This document shows positions 29,028 to 38,471 of a stretch of 64,000 nt of DNA, piece after piece. Origin of the DNA: Paracoccaceae bacterium (lineage in GTDB: Bacteria; Pseudomonadota; Alphaproteobacteria; Rhodobacterales; Rhodobacteraceae); the NCBI GenBank assembly GCA_013003075.1, contig JABDLJ010000007.1:1-64000 (forward strand), in the 5' to 3' direction. The translations under genes were made by a program, and so were the position numbers. Every line of letters starts with the position of its first letter. Position 1 is the first letter of the stretch. The notes below the pieces were generated by a model that had not been told where the DNA came from, did not search any database, and worked only from the letters and a program-made list of their open reading frames with translations.

Positions 29028-29546
29028 TCAGGACTGTTTACGAGAGAATACGTTGGCGCCGAGCGCGGCAAGCGCGTCGCGCAGACCGGTGTCGGATACC
29101 GGCGCGGCGGTTTCGGCCGCCTTGCGGCTGGCGGCGGGATCCGGGCGCCGCTCGGCCTTTGGCGCAGGGGCAAAGCTGGCCTGGCCTTCCGCAAAGCCAG
29201 TCGCCGCAGTTTGCGTGATGCGAATGCGCGAGATCGCGGCATAGCCGTAGCAGGCGTTGATCTTGTCGCGCAGCGCCTCTTTCTGCATCTCGACCATCGG
29301 GGCATAGGCGCCGGTGGTCAGAACAGTCAGCGTCGCGCCGAAGCCCTGCCGGCCATAGCTGACCTCGACAGGGCGGGTGTGGGCCGCAATCTCGGCGCCG
29401 ACAATCTCGGCCCAGTGGGTCAAAAGCCGCGTGACTGGGAAACCGCGCGTCTCACCGACCTCGCGGATACGGCTCGACAGCACGCTGGCGGCGCGCTGGA
29501 ACCCTTTGCGGGCCGGTCGAGATGTCGCAGTGTTTTTCTGTGCCAT
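29028..29546 (-). CDS. DUF721 (DciA-like) protein
   Basis: The 172-residue protein has a DUF721 domain in its first 100 residues (RLLTHWAEIVG, ATLTVLTTGAYAPMVEMQ), followed by an Ala/Pro-rich tail. DciA, a helicase operator in bacteria without DnaC, carries this domain; whether this protein does the same job is not shown. ATG at 29546 is chosen, with an alternative three codons upstream (29555). Divergent from mutY with about 80 bases between. Confidence 0.8.
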   Translation of the reverse strand: MAQKNTATSRPARKGFQRAASVLSSRIREVGETRGFPVTRLLTHWAEIVGAEIAAHTRPVEVSYGRQGFGATLTVLTTGAYAPMVEMQKEALRDKINACYGYAAISRIRITQTAATGFAEGQASFAPAPKAERRPDPAASRKAAETAAPVSDTGLRDALAALGANVFSRKQS

Positions 29547-29628
29547 GGCTTTCAATTTCGTCGTCCAGACTATTTAAGTCCGTCGCGGCGCATGCGCCAC
29601 CCGATTCCAGCCAAGGCAGGCATAAACA

Positions 29629-30687
29629 TTGCGTGAGACCCCGATCTCTGACGAGCTTTTGGCATGGTATGACGCTCATGCCCGCGTGATGCCCTGGCGC
29701 GTGGGCCCGCAGGACCGGGCCGCCGGGCAGCGCCCCGATCCCTATGCAGTCTGGCTGTCAGAAGTGATGCTCCAGCAAACGACCGTTGCCGCGGTCAGGG
29801 ACTATTTCAGGGCTTTTTTGGCAAAATGGCCCACGGTCCGCGATCTGGCCGCCGCCGAGGACGCCGATGTGATGGCCGCCTGGGCAGGGCTTGGATATTA
29901 CGCGCGGGCGCGCAACCTGCTCAAATGTGCGCGGGTTGTCGCCGAGACGCATGGCGGCGTCTTTCCCGACACCTATGACGGGCTGATCGCCCTGCCCGGG
30001 ATCGGGCCATATACCGCCTCGGCGATTGCCGCGATCGCGTTCGAGCGGCCGGAAACGGTGGTGGACGGGAATGTCGAGCGCGTGATGGCGCGGCTTTTCG
30101 ACGTGGACACGCCCCTGCCAGCGGCCAAGCGTGAGCTGACCGGGCTGGCGGCGGGCCTGACCCCGCTGCAGCGACCGGGCGACTATGCGCAAGCGGTGAT
30201 GGATCTGGGCGCCACGATCTGCACGCCCAAATCGCCCGCCTGCGGGATCTGCCCGGCGTTGCGTCACTGCCGCGCCCGCGCCGCGGGCCGCGCAGACGAC
30301 TTGCCGCGCAAGACGCCAAAGGCCGCCAAGCCGGTGCGGCGCGGGTTTGTCTATGTCGCGCGACGCGGCGATGGCGCATGGCTTCTGGAGCGGCGCCCCG
30401 ACAAGGGGCTTCTGGGCGGCATGCTTGGGTTTCCCAGCTCCGACTGGTCCGATGCGCCTGCCGAAGCCCCGCCGCTGGATGCCGAGTGGCAAGCGCCCGG
30501 TCTGGAAGTGCGCCATACGTTTACGCATTTCCACCTGCTGCTAGAGCTGCGGACAACGCTTGTCTCTGCCGCTACGAAGCCGGATCGCGGCGGATTTGTG
30601 CCGCATATCGAGTTTCGCCCGGCCGATTTACCGACGCTGATGCGCAAGGCGTATGACCTTGCGTCCGGCGCCTTCGCCGAGAATTGA
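29629..30687 (+). CDS. mutY: Adenine DNA glycosylase MutY
   Basis: The 352-residue glycosylase removes adenine opposite 8-oxoguanine. It has the catalytic-helix region SEVMLQQTTVAAV, the helix-hairpin-helix LPGIGPYTASAIAA, the aspartate in VVDGNVERV, the iron-sulphur cysteines in CGICPALRHC, and a C-terminal Nudix-like domain that reads 8-oxoG. The only plausible start in frame is TTG at 29629, so either the start is weak or a short N-terminal part is mis-set. Its end overlaps longer frames of the AlkB gene. Confidence 0.95.
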   Translation: MRETPISDELLAWYDAHARVMPWRVGPQDRAAGQRPDPYAVWLSEVMLQQTTVAAVRDYFRAFLAKWPTVRDLAAAEDADVMAAWAGLGYYARARNLLKCARVVAETHGGVFPDTYDGLIALPGIGPYTASAIAAIAFERPETVVDGNVERVMARLFDVDTPLPAAKRELTGLAAGLTPLQRPGDYAQAVMDLGATICTPKSPACGICPALRHCRARAAGRADDLPRKTPKAAKPVRRGFVYVARRGDGAWLLERRPDKGLLGGMLGFPSSDWSDAPAEAPPLDAEWQAPGLEVRHTFTHFHLLLELRTTLVSAATKPDRGGFVPHIEFRPADLPTLMRKAYDLASGAFAEN

Positions 30688-30745
30688 GGCGCAAGCGAAA
30701 ATGGCTTATCCTTCCCCTCGGGGCGATTACAGAGCGGAACATTCG

Positions 30746-31879
30746 ATGAGCGCGAAGAAAGCCGGAACCGGCATCCTGACGGCGGCACCGTTCTGGGTGT
30801 CGCTGGGCCTGATCCCCATTCTTGCCTTTGCCGCGATCCAGGGGGGCTGGTCGGTCCTGCTGGTGCCTTTGGCGACCTGGTACCTCTTCACGGCGCTCGA
30901 TTTTGCGCTTGGGCTCGATGTGTCGAACCGCGATCCCGAGACACCGCATTCGCAGATCTTCTGGCATCGCCTGATCACGCTGGTCTGGCCGCCGCTGCAA
31001 TTCGTGACGCTCTTTGCGCTGATCGCCTATGCGACCCGCGCACAGCATCTGGGCGGGCTGGAGCTGATCGTGCTGTTCTTCGGGATGGGCATTCTCAGCG
31101 GCACGGTCGGGATCGTCTATGCGCATGAGTTGATGCACCAGCGGTCCAAGATCGAACGCTGGCTGGGCGATATCCTGATGGCGATGACGCTTTACGGGCA
31201 TTACCGGACCGAGCATCTTCGCGTCCACCACACTTATGTCGGCACGCCGCGCGATGGTGTGACCGCGCGTTACAATGAGAACTTCCATTCCTTCTTCTTT
31301 CGGGTGGTTCCGGGCGGATTAGTGTCTGCTTTTCGGGCCGAAGAAGCCATGCTGGCGCGCAAGGGCCTGCCCTGGTGGGACCGGTCGAACCCGTTCTGGC
31401 GCTATTTTGCATTGCAGACGGGCTTTGCGCTTCTGGCGTTGATCCTGGGCGGATGGCTTGGGCTTGGCCTGTTCATCTATCAGGCCATCGTCGCGATCTG
31501 GCAGTTGGAGCTTGTGAATTACATCGAGCACTACGGCATGGTGCGCAAGCATCTGGGCGGCGGCAAATACGAGCCCACGCGCCCGCATCACAGCTGGAAC
31601 GCCACGCACCGGGCCTCGAACTGGCTCTTGATCAATCTGCAGCGGCACGCAGATCATCATTCCAAGCCGGACCGGCCGTTTCCGCTTTTGCAGGCCAATG
31701 CCGGGCAAGAGGCGCCCCAGATGCCCTATGGCTATCCGATCATGACGGCGATGGCGATGATCCCGCCGATCTGGCGACGCGAGATGAACCCGCGGGTGCG
31801 CAAGTGGCGGGCAATGTATTATCCCGAGATCACCGATTGGACGCCGTACACGAACATGAGCAATCCGATGCCGCGCTAG
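30746..31879 (+). CDS. alkB: AlkB-type alkane 1-monooxygenase
   Basis: The 377-residue integral membrane di-iron hydroxylase has the histidine boxes HELMHQ, EHLRVHH and LQRHADHH plus the NYIEHYG motif, diagnostic of AlkB. It oxidises the terminal carbon of medium to long alkanes. About six hydrophobic helices are visible. No rubredoxin domain is fused and no rubredoxin gene is nearby, so electrons must come from elsewhere. ATG at 30746 is chosen; ATGs at 30701 and 30653 are in frame but the latter overlaps mutY. Confidence 0.92.
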   Translation: MSAKKAGTGILTAAPFWVSLGLIPILAFAAIQGGWSVLLVPLATWYLFTALDFALGLDVSNRDPETPHSQIFWHRLITLVWPPLQFVTLFALIAYATRAQHLGGLELIVLFFGMGILSGTVGIVYAHELMHQRSKIERWLGDILMAMTLYGHYRTEHLRVHHTYVGTPRDGVTARYNENFHSFFFRVVPGGLVSAFRAEEAMLARKGLPWWDRSNPFWRYFALQTGFALLALILGGWLGLGLFIYQAIVAIWQLELVNYIEHYGMVRKHLGGGKYEPTRPHHSWNATHRASNWLLINLQRHADHHSKPDRPFPLLQANAGQEAPQMPYGYPIMTAMAMIPPIWRREMNPRVRKWRAMYYPEITDWTPYTNMSNPMPR

Positions 31880-31890
31880 CCGGCCTTGCG

Positions 31891-32928
31891 TCAGGTCCAG
31901 TCCAGCACGATCTTGCCGGACGATCCGGCGCGCATGGTCTCAAACCCGTCCCGAAAGGCATCCGCCGGCATCCGGTGCGTGATCACCGCACGCACGTCCA
32001 GCCCGTTTTCCAGCATCGCGATCATCTTGTACCAGGTTTCGAATATCTCGCGGCCATAGACGCCTTTGATGGTGATCGCCTTGAAGACGATCCGCGACCA
32101 GTCGACCGGGCTTTTGCCCGGCGGGATGCCCAGAAGCGCGATGCGCCCGCCCATCACCAATGCCTCGACCATCTGGTCGAGCGCAACCTGGCTTCCGGAC
32201 ATCTCCAGCCCCACATCGAAGCCCTCTTTCATGCCCAGATGTGACACTATTTCAGCCAAACTCTGTCGTTTGGGGTTCACCGTCACGACATCGGCCACCT
32301 GTGCGGCAAGCGCCAGGCGGTCGTCGTTGAGATCGGTGATCACCACCCGGCGCGCGCCGACATGCCGCGCCACGGACGCGGCCATGATGCCGATCGGCCC
32401 GGCGCCGGTGACAAGAACGTCCTCGCCCACCAGGTCGAAGGACAAGGCAGTGTGGACCGCGTTGCCGAGCGGATCGAGAATCGCGCCGATCTCGTCGTCG
32501 ATGGCATCTGGCAGCGGAACCACGTTGAACGCCGGCAGGCGCAGGTATTCGGCGAAGGCGCCTGGCTCGTTCACGCCGATACCGCGCGTTGCGGGATCGA
32601 GGTGGAACTTGCCGGCGCGCGACTGCCGCGAGGTCTTGCCGATCAGATGCCCCTCGCCCGAGACGCGCTGGCCGATCGACAGCCCATCGACCTGGCGCCC
32701 CATATCGACGATCTCGCCAGCGAACTCGTGCCCGACGATCAGCCCGACCGGCACTGTCTTTTGCGCCCACTCGTCCCAGTTCCAGATATGAATGTCGGTG
32801 CCGCAGATCCCGGTCTTGCGCACGCGGATCAGCACATCATCGGGGCCGATCTCGGGGACCGGCCGATGTTCCATCCAGAGCCCGGGCTCGGGCCTGGCTT
32901 TCACCAGAGCCTTCATCTGGTTGCTCAT
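31891..32928 (-). CDS. tdh: L-threonine 3-dehydrogenase, structural zinc site lost
   Basis: The 345-residue zinc dehydrogenase oxidises threonine to 2-amino-3-ketobutyrate. Catalytic zinc ligands are in TGICGTDIH and VGHEFAGEI; the NAD site is [13 protein letters not shown]. The lobe that in E. coli TDH carries four structural-zinc cysteines reads [19 protein letters not shown] here and has none. ATG at 32928 follows AGGAGG. The usual partner kbl is not adjacent. Divergent from the thiolase gene. Confidence 0.9.
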   Translation of the reverse strand: MSNQMKALVKARPEPGLWMEHRPVPEIGPDDVLIRVRKTGICGTDIHIWNWDEWAQKTVPVGLIVGHEFAGEIVDMGRQVDGLSIGQRVSGEGHLIGKTSRQSRAGKFHLDPATRGIGVNEPGAFAEYLRLPAFNVVPLPDAIDDEIGAILDPLGNAVHTALSFDLVGEDVLVTGAGPIGIMAASVARHVGARRVVITDLNDDRLALAAQVADVVTVNPKRQSLAEIVSHLGMKEGFDVGLEMSGSQVALDQMVEALVMGGRIALLGIPPGKSPVDWSRIVFKAITIKGVYGREIFETWYKMIAMLENGLDVRAVITHRMPADAFRDGFETMRAGSSGKIVLDWT

Positions 32929-33157
32929 GGCGCGCCTCCTGCGCAGCGTGGTGCCGTCTTGGCGCCCAGTCTGCCGCCCCGGGCCGAAAGCCGCCAGAGC
33001 AGAAACGACGCAACGTGACACATTCCGCCGGTTGAAGCTGGACGGCAGTCCGGGCAGGTCTAGGATAGTAACGAAGCCTGTTGGGTGCCGCGCCGCGTTT
33101 TTCGGCGGATCAGACACTCATAGAGAATGGGCGCGAGACATGAAGAGGGGAGATGAC

Positions 33158-34336
33158 ATGACGGATATCGTGATTTTGGATGGCGCCCGCAGCGCGATTG
33201 GCACTTTTGGCGGCTCGCTGTCTTCGGTCAGGCCGATCGATCTGGGGGCGCATGTCAGCCGTGCCGCTCTGGCGCGGGCGGGTGTCGAGGGTGCGCAGAT
33301 CGGGCACGTGGTCTTCGGTCATGTCATCAATACCGAGCCCAGGGACATGTATCTCAGCCGCGTCGCGGCAATGGAGGCCGGCGTGCCCGAAACGACACCG
33401 GCGATGAACGTGAACCGGCTTTGCGGATCGGGGGCGCAGGCCATCGTGTCGGCGGCGCAATCGCTGATGCTGGGGGATGCCGACTTTGCGCTTGCCGGCG
33501 GCTCGGAATGCATGAGCCGGTCGCCCTATATCGTTCCGGCGGCGCGGTGGGGCCAGAAGATGGGCGATGTGGCCTCGTCCGACATGATGCTGGGCGCGCT
33601 GAATTGCCCCTTCGGAACCGGCCATATGGGCGTGACGGCCGAGAACGTAGCGGCCGAGCATGACGTCTCGCGCGCCGATCAGGACGGCTTTGCGCTGGAA
33701 AGCCAGATGCGCGCGGCTGCGGCGATCAAGGCCGGGCATTTCACCAGCCAGATCGAGCCCATCGAAGTCCGAAAAGGCCGCGAAATGGTACAAATAGACA
33801 CTGATGAGCACCCCAAGGCCACCGACGCCGCCAAGCTTGCGTCGTTGCGGGCCGTGTTCCAGAAGGACGGCACCGTGACCGCCGGAAACGCGTCCGGCAT
33901 CAACGATGGCGCTGCGGCGATCGTGATGGCGCGGGCCGAGGCGGCCGAGGCGGCGGGGCTGAAGCCCAAGGCGCGGCTTCTGGGCTATGCGCATTCCGGC
34001 GTGCGGCCTGAAGTGATGGGCATCGGCCCGGTGCCGGCGGTCGAGGCGCTTTTGGAAAGGACCGGCCTCGCGGTCGCCGATTTCGACCTGATCGAAAGCA
34101 ACGAGGCCTTCGCGGCGCAGGCGCTGGCGGTGAACAAGGCGCTTGGGCTCGATCCGGTGCGGGTCAATCCCAATGGCGGCGCAATCGCTCTGGGCCACCC
34201 GGTGGGCGCGACGGGCGCGATCCTGACGGTGAAGGCGCTCTACGAGCTGGAGCGCACGGGCGGCCGGCGCGCCATCGTCACGATGTGCATCGGCGGCGGC
34301 CAGGGGATCGCCCTCGCTCTGGAGCGCATCGCCTGA
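33158..34336 (+). CDS. Acetyl-CoA C-acyltransferase (thiolase)
   Basis: The 392-residue type II thiolase begins [15 protein letters not shown]. It has the nucleophilic cysteine in [11 protein letters not shown] (about residue 89), the GHPVGATGA histidine motif and the second cysteine in MCIGGGQG. It joins or splits acyl-CoA, either in fatty-acid degradation or in polyhydroxyalkanoate/ethylmalonyl-CoA entry; the sequence does not decide. GAGGGGAG precedes the ATG. It carries TAGACACT at 33795. Stands alone between tdh and the histidine kinase. Confidence 0.93.
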   Translation: MTDIVILDGARSAIGTFGGSLSSVRPIDLGAHVSRAALARAGVEGAQIGHVVFGHVINTEPRDMYLSRVAAMEAGVPETTPAMNVNRLCGSGAQAIVSAAQSLMLGDADFALAGGSECMSRSPYIVPAARWGQKMGDVASSDMMLGALNCPFGTGHMGVTAENVAAEHDVSRADQDGFALESQMRAAAAIKAGHFTSQIEPIEVRKGREMVQIDTDEHPKATDAAKLASLRAVFQKDGTVTAGNASGINDGAAAIVMARAEAAEAAGLKPKARLLGYAHSGVRPEVMGIGPVPAVEALLERTGLAVADFDLIESNEAFAAQALAVNKALGLDPVRVNPNGGAIALGHPVGATGAILTVKALYELERTGGRRAIVTMCIGGGQGIALALERIA

Positions 34337-34423
34337 TTTACGCTTTGGCCATCACGGTTAAGCACATCTTTACGACCCGGACGCATGGTCTGGTCTGTGA
34401 TTCACCACAGGCCGGAGGCAGAC

Positions 34424-37141
34424 ATGTTCGACGAAGACAGACTGGCGCAGGAACGCCGCGCGCGACTGGCAGCCGAACATTTCTACCAACAGAAAAAGTC
34501 CGAGCTTGTATCGGCCAATGACCAGATCGCGGCCCATGCCAAGACGCTGACCGACGAGATCATCGTCACACGAGAGCAGGCCAAGGCCGCCCGATCCGAG
34601 GCCGAGGCGATCAAGGGTGAGTTCACTCAGGTCCGTACCGATCTACACCAGGCGCAGGCAGCCGCCATCGTGGCCGAGCGGCGGCTGTGGGACTCGCTGG
34701 AAACCATCCAGGACGGCTTCGCTGTGTTCGATCGAAGCCGCACTTTAATAGTGTCTAACAACGCGTATTTGTCGGTATTCGAGGATCTCGAATGCGCCCG
34801 GCCCGGTGCAACCTATGCCGAACTTGTGCGGGTCGCCGTGGAAGAAGGCATCGTCGATACCGGAGATCTGCGGCCCCGCGAGTGGGTCGAGATGATGAAC
34901 GCGCGCTGGGAAGCCGAGATGATCGATCCGATCACCCTGCGGCTTTGGAACAACCAGTATGTGCGCATCATGGACCGGCGCACGCGGGACGGCGACACGG
35001 TGTCGCTGGCGCTGAACATCACCTCGTCGATGCGGCGCGAGGCGACGCTGACCAAGGCGCGCGAGAAGGCCGAGGCGGCAAGCCAGGCCAAGTCGTCCTT
35101 TCTTGCCAATATGAGCCACGAGATTCGGACCCCGATGAACGGCGTGGTCGCGATGGCGGACCTGCTGGCCGAAAGCGCGCTGGACGAAGAGCAAGGCCTT
35201 TACGTGGACACGATCCGAAACTCGGGCGAGGCGCTGCTGGTGATCATCAACGACATCCTCGACTACTCCAAGATCGAGGCCGGCAAGCTGGTGCTGAAGC
35301 ACAACCCCTTCGATCTGGAGCGGACGATCCACGATGTGCTGACGCTGGTACAGGCGACAGCCAAGGAAAAGGGGCTTGAGCTGATCGTCGACTACGACAT
35401 GTTCCTGCCCACCAAGTTCAGCAGCGATCCTGGCCGGTTCCGGCAAATCCTGACCAACCTGATCGGCAACGCGGTGAAGTTCACGCAAGAGGGCCACGTC
35501 CTGGTGCGGGTGATCGGTGTGCCGGTTCAGGGCGGAACCGGGCAGAAGATCCATATCACGGTCGAGGATACCGGGATCGGACTGGACGAAGACAAGAAGG
35601 ATCATGTCTTCGGAGAGTTCAACCAGGCCGAAAGCGACACCAAGCGGTCCTACGATGGCACCGGCCTGGGGCTTGCGATCACCCGGCGTCTGGTCGAGAT
35701 CATGGGCGGCGAGATCTGGGTCGACAGCGAACCGGGCGTCGGGTCGAGCTTTGGTTTATCGGTCACCCTTCCGATCGTGGAGCCTGCCGATATGGGCGGT
35801 GCGCGCACCCCCGACTGGATCGAGCGCGGCTTCGTGTTCGACGCCCGGCCGGCAAGCTGCCTTGTGCTGGAAAAGCAGATTGCCTCGCTTGGGCTGAAAC
35901 CGGTGCGGCTGGCCAACCTCGCCGATCTGGCCGAGCAAGAGCTGGCGCCGACCGATGTGGTCCTGGTGGCGAACGCAGATCACCGCGGCGACCGCGACAT
36001 GCTTCCGGCGGACATTCTTGGCGATACGCGGGCGCGCGGCGCCGTGATCCTCATACCGGCAATGCAATTGCTGGACACCAGCGTTGCCGGCCCGGCCGAA
36101 TACATCCCCACTCCGCTGTTGCGCCGCGATCTGCTGGAGCGGCTGGCCCGGCTGCCTGCGCCCGAACGGCTGGAACTGGAAGATGAGCTGGCAGGGACCG
36201 CCGAGGTTGTGGCAGAGGCCGAACATCCCCAGAAGTGTCCGTCGGATGCAGGCACTCACGGCGCCGCGACAGGGGCTCGGGTCGAGGCCGGTACCGCGCT
36301 TGCCACTCAGCCGCCGGACACCGCAGAGCTCGCCGACACCGCCAATACCGCCGCAGCGCCCGTTGAACCGGCTGACACCGCAGTCGTGGAAGCCGTCCCC
36401 TTGCCGGATACCCAAGAGGCACAGCCTGCGCCATTGGCATCCGATGTCCCGACGCCGGATGACCAGCAGGTCACCTCGGACGTCGTAGCGTCCGGGGATC
36501 CCGCGGAACCCGGACCTGCGCCCGCAGATCCTGCCGCGACACCGGTTGCCAGCCAGGAACCAGCACCGAGCCTGGAAACCGGGACCACCGCAGGCGGCGT
36601 ACCGGCAGGCACTGCCGAGATCGGCGCGGCCGCCGCGCCGCAGGCCGGTACGGCAGACAGACTACCCCCAGCGGCCGAAGCCCGCGCCCCGGCGCTGCGC
36701 GCGATGCGGGTCCTGGCCGCCGAGGACAACAAGACCAACCGGCTGGTACTGTCCAAGATGCTCAAGTCGCTCGACATCGACCTGATCTTTGCCGAGAACG
36801 GCCAGGAAGCGGTCGATGCCTTCAAAGCGCAGCGCCCCGATCTTTTCCTCACCGATATCTCGATGCCGGTGCTCGATGGCAAGGACGCCACGCGGGCGAT
36901 CCGCCAGATCGAGGACGACGAGAACATGGTGCGCCTGCCGATCGTGGCGATGACGGCCCATGCGATGGAGGGCGACCGAGAGGAGATCCTGCAAGCCGGG
37001 ATCGACTATTACCTGACCAAACCCCTCAAGAAGGCCGCGCTGATCGAGCATATCCTGGCCGCGCTGCCCGAGGGCGTGCGCCCGCCGGTGCCGGACGAGG
37101 CGCCAGTCGCGACACCCGAGGCGGCGCTTGCCGCGTCATAG
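34424..37141 (+). CDS. Hybrid histidine kinase with degenerate receiver, disordered linker and C-terminal receiver
   Basis: The 905-residue soluble kinase begins with a coiled coil (residues 1-85) and a PAS-like domain (about 88-200). HisKA follows with phospho-histidine H232 in [12 protein letters not shown], and an HATPase domain with [16 protein letters not shown] and GTGLGLAI. Next comes a receiver-like stretch (about 465-560) without an obvious phospho-aspartate, then about 190 residues rich in Ala, Pro, Thr and Asp, and a complete receiver (761-880) with D811 in [13 protein letters not shown]. It has no membrane segment and no adjacent regulator. GGAGG precedes ATG 34424. Confidence 0.9.
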   Translation: MFDEDRLAQERRARLAAEHFYQQKKSELVSANDQIAAHAKTLTDEIIVTREQAKAARSEAEAIKGEFTQVRTDLHQAQAAAIVAERRLWDSLETIQDGFAVFDRSRTLIVSNNAYLSVFEDLECARPGATYAELVRVAVEEGIVDTGDLRPREWVEMMNARWEAEMIDPITLRLWNNQYVRIMDRRTRDGDTVSLALNITSSMRREATLTKAREKAEAASQAKSSFLANMSHEIRTPMNGVVAMADLLAESALDEEQGLYVDTIRNSGEALLVIINDILDYSKIEAGKLVLKHNPFDLERTIHDVLTLVQATAKEKGLELIVDYDMFLPTKFSSDPGRFRQILTNLIGNAVKFTQEGHVLVRVIGVPVQGGTGQKIHITVEDTGIGLDEDKKDHVFGEFNQAESDTKRSYDGTGLGLAITRRLVEIMGGEIWVDSEPGVGSSFGLSVTLPIVEPADMGGARTPDWIERGFVFDARPASCLVLEKQIASLGLKPVRLANLADLAEQELAPTDVVLVANADHRGDRDMLPADILGDTRARGAVILIPAMQLLDTSVAGPAEYIPTPLLRRDLLERLARLPAPERLELEDELAGTAEVVAEAEHPQKCPSDAGTHGAATGARVEAGTALATQPPDTAELADTANTAAAPVEPADTAVVEAVPLPDTQEAQPAPLASDVPTPDDQQVTSDVVASGDPAEPGPAPADPAATPVASQEPAPSLETGTTAGGVPAGTAEIGAAAAPQAGTADRLPPAAEARAPALRAMRVLAAEDNKTNRLVLSKMLKSLDIDLIFAENGQEAVDAFKAQRPDLFLTDISMPVLDGKDATRAIRQIEDDENMVRLPIVAMTAHAMEGDREEILQAGIDYYLTKPLKKAALIEHILAALPEGVRPPVPDEAPVATPEAALAAS

Positions 37142-37179
37142 AGTTTGCCGGCCACCAGCCGAAACGCTACGCTGGGGCC

Positions 37180-37644
37180 ATGTCAGACCAGCGGCAGTTC
37201 CGGCCCCGCGCCTTGGGGGAAATCGCCATTCGCTGCGCGGACATGGACGCGATGGCACGGTTTTACGGCAAGGTCATCGGGCTGGAGCATCTCAGCGGAA
37301 CGCCACAGGACGGCATCATCTTCTTCCGCATCGGTGAAGGTTTTGGCGGGCACACCTCTGTTCTGGCGCTCTTTCATCACGCGGCGACCGGTCGTCCCGG
37401 CCTGCACCCCAGCGGCGCCGGGACGCCGCAGACCGGCGCGCGCTCCTCGCTGCACCACATCGCGCTGTCACTGCCCTTTGCCGAGCAGGACGTGGTGATG
37501 GCCTGGTACGAAAAGCTGGGGCTCAGCTACCGGGTCCAGACCTTCGGCTGGATCGGCTGGCGCGGCATCTTCACCGAAGACCCCGAGGGCAACACGGTCG
37601 AGCTTGTGGCCTATGACGCTTCCTTGAAGGATGCCTCTGGGTAG
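37180..37644 (+). CDS. VOC (glyoxalase/dioxygenase-fold) protein
   Basis: The 154-residue protein has two beta-alpha-beta-beta-beta halves typical of the vicinal oxygen chelate superfamily. It begins with LGEIAIRCADMDAMARFYGKV and has a later SSLHHIALSLPF plus the metal-site glutamate region DPEGNTVELVAYD. The substrate cannot be told. It starts 38 bases after the kinase gene and its last 34 bases overlap the 3' end of the convergent yaaA. Confidence 0.85.
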   Translation: MSDQRQFRPRALGEIAIRCADMDAMARFYGKVIGLEHLSGTPQDGIIFFRIGEGFGGHTSVLALFHHAATGRPGLHPSGAGTPQTGARSSLHHIALSLPFAEQDVVMAWYEKLGLSYRVQTFGWIGWRGIFTEDPEGNTVELVAYDASLKDASG

Positions 37645-38402
37645 TCGCGGACGAAAACCATCTGATCGCCGCCAGAGCGGTCAGCATCGAAGCCGTAGCC
37701 GCCGATGGAAAAGCCGCGCAAATCGGCGGGGTCCGTTACCCGGTTCTCCACGATGTAACGCGCCATCGCCCCGCGGGCTTTCTTGGCAAAGAAGCTGACC
37801 GTCTTGGCGGCGCCGTTCCGATCTTCCAGGAAGGTCGGCGTGATGACCCGCAGGCCCAGCGCACCCGATTTGACGGCGCCGAAATATTCCTGGCTGGCGC
37901 AGTTGACCAGAACGTCCGTTCCAACCGTTGCGGCTTGCGCGCGCAGGGACTTCGCAATCCTCTCGCCCCAGAAATCGTACAGGGTGGTGCCGCGCCGGGT
38001 TTTCAGGCGGCTGCCCATTTCCAGCCGGTAGGGCTGGATCGCGTCAAGCGGACGCAGCACGCCGTAAAGGCCGGACAGAATGCGCAGATGATCCTGCGCC
38101 CAGCGCAAGGCGTCTTCATCGAGGCTCGCGGCCTCAAGCCCCTGGTAGGTGTCGCCTGCAAAGGCGAAGGCGGCGGCGCGGGTCTCTTGGGGCGCTGGCG
38201 CATCGGCATAGGCGCGGAACCGGTCCCGGTTGAGGCGCGCCAGATCGTCCGACAGCCCCATCAGCTTGCGCAAGCCTCCCAGCGTCAGTTGCCGCGCATG
38301 CCCTGCAAGCGTGCCTGCGTCCTTCAGAAATTCCGGTTCGGTTTGCGCGGCGACGGATCCGTCCCAATCGAGCCGCTTGGCCGGTGAAATCACCACGAGC
38401 AT
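37611..38402 (-). CDS. yaaA: YaaA family peroxide-stress protein
   Basis: The 263-residue protein begins MLVVISPAKRLDWD and has the conserved SGLYGVLRPLDAIQPYRLEM, the hallmark of YaaA (DUF328). In E. coli YaaA limits free iron and protects DNA during peroxide stress; it binds DNA. No operon partner is evident on this strand: recQ lies 70 bases further upstream. The 3' end overlaps the VOC gene. Confidence 0.93.
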   Translation of the reverse strand: MLVVISPAKRLDWDGSVAAQTEPEFLKDAGTLAGHARQLTLGGLRKLMGLSDDLARLNRDRFRAYADAPAPQETRAAAFAFAGDTYQGLEAASLDEDALRWAQDHLRILSGLYGVLRPLDAIQPYRLEMGSRLKTRRGTTLYDFWGERIAKSLRAQAATVGTDVLVNCASQEYFGAVKSGALGLRVITPTFLEDRNGAAKTVSFFAKKARGAMARYIVENRVTDPADLRGFSIGGYGFDADRSGGDQMVFVRDYPEASFKEAS

Positions 38403-38471
38403 GTCTTGTCCCCCATCAATCCTGAACGAGTGCGCTTTCGCCTTGACGATCTAGCGGGCGCGGCCCCGGTC

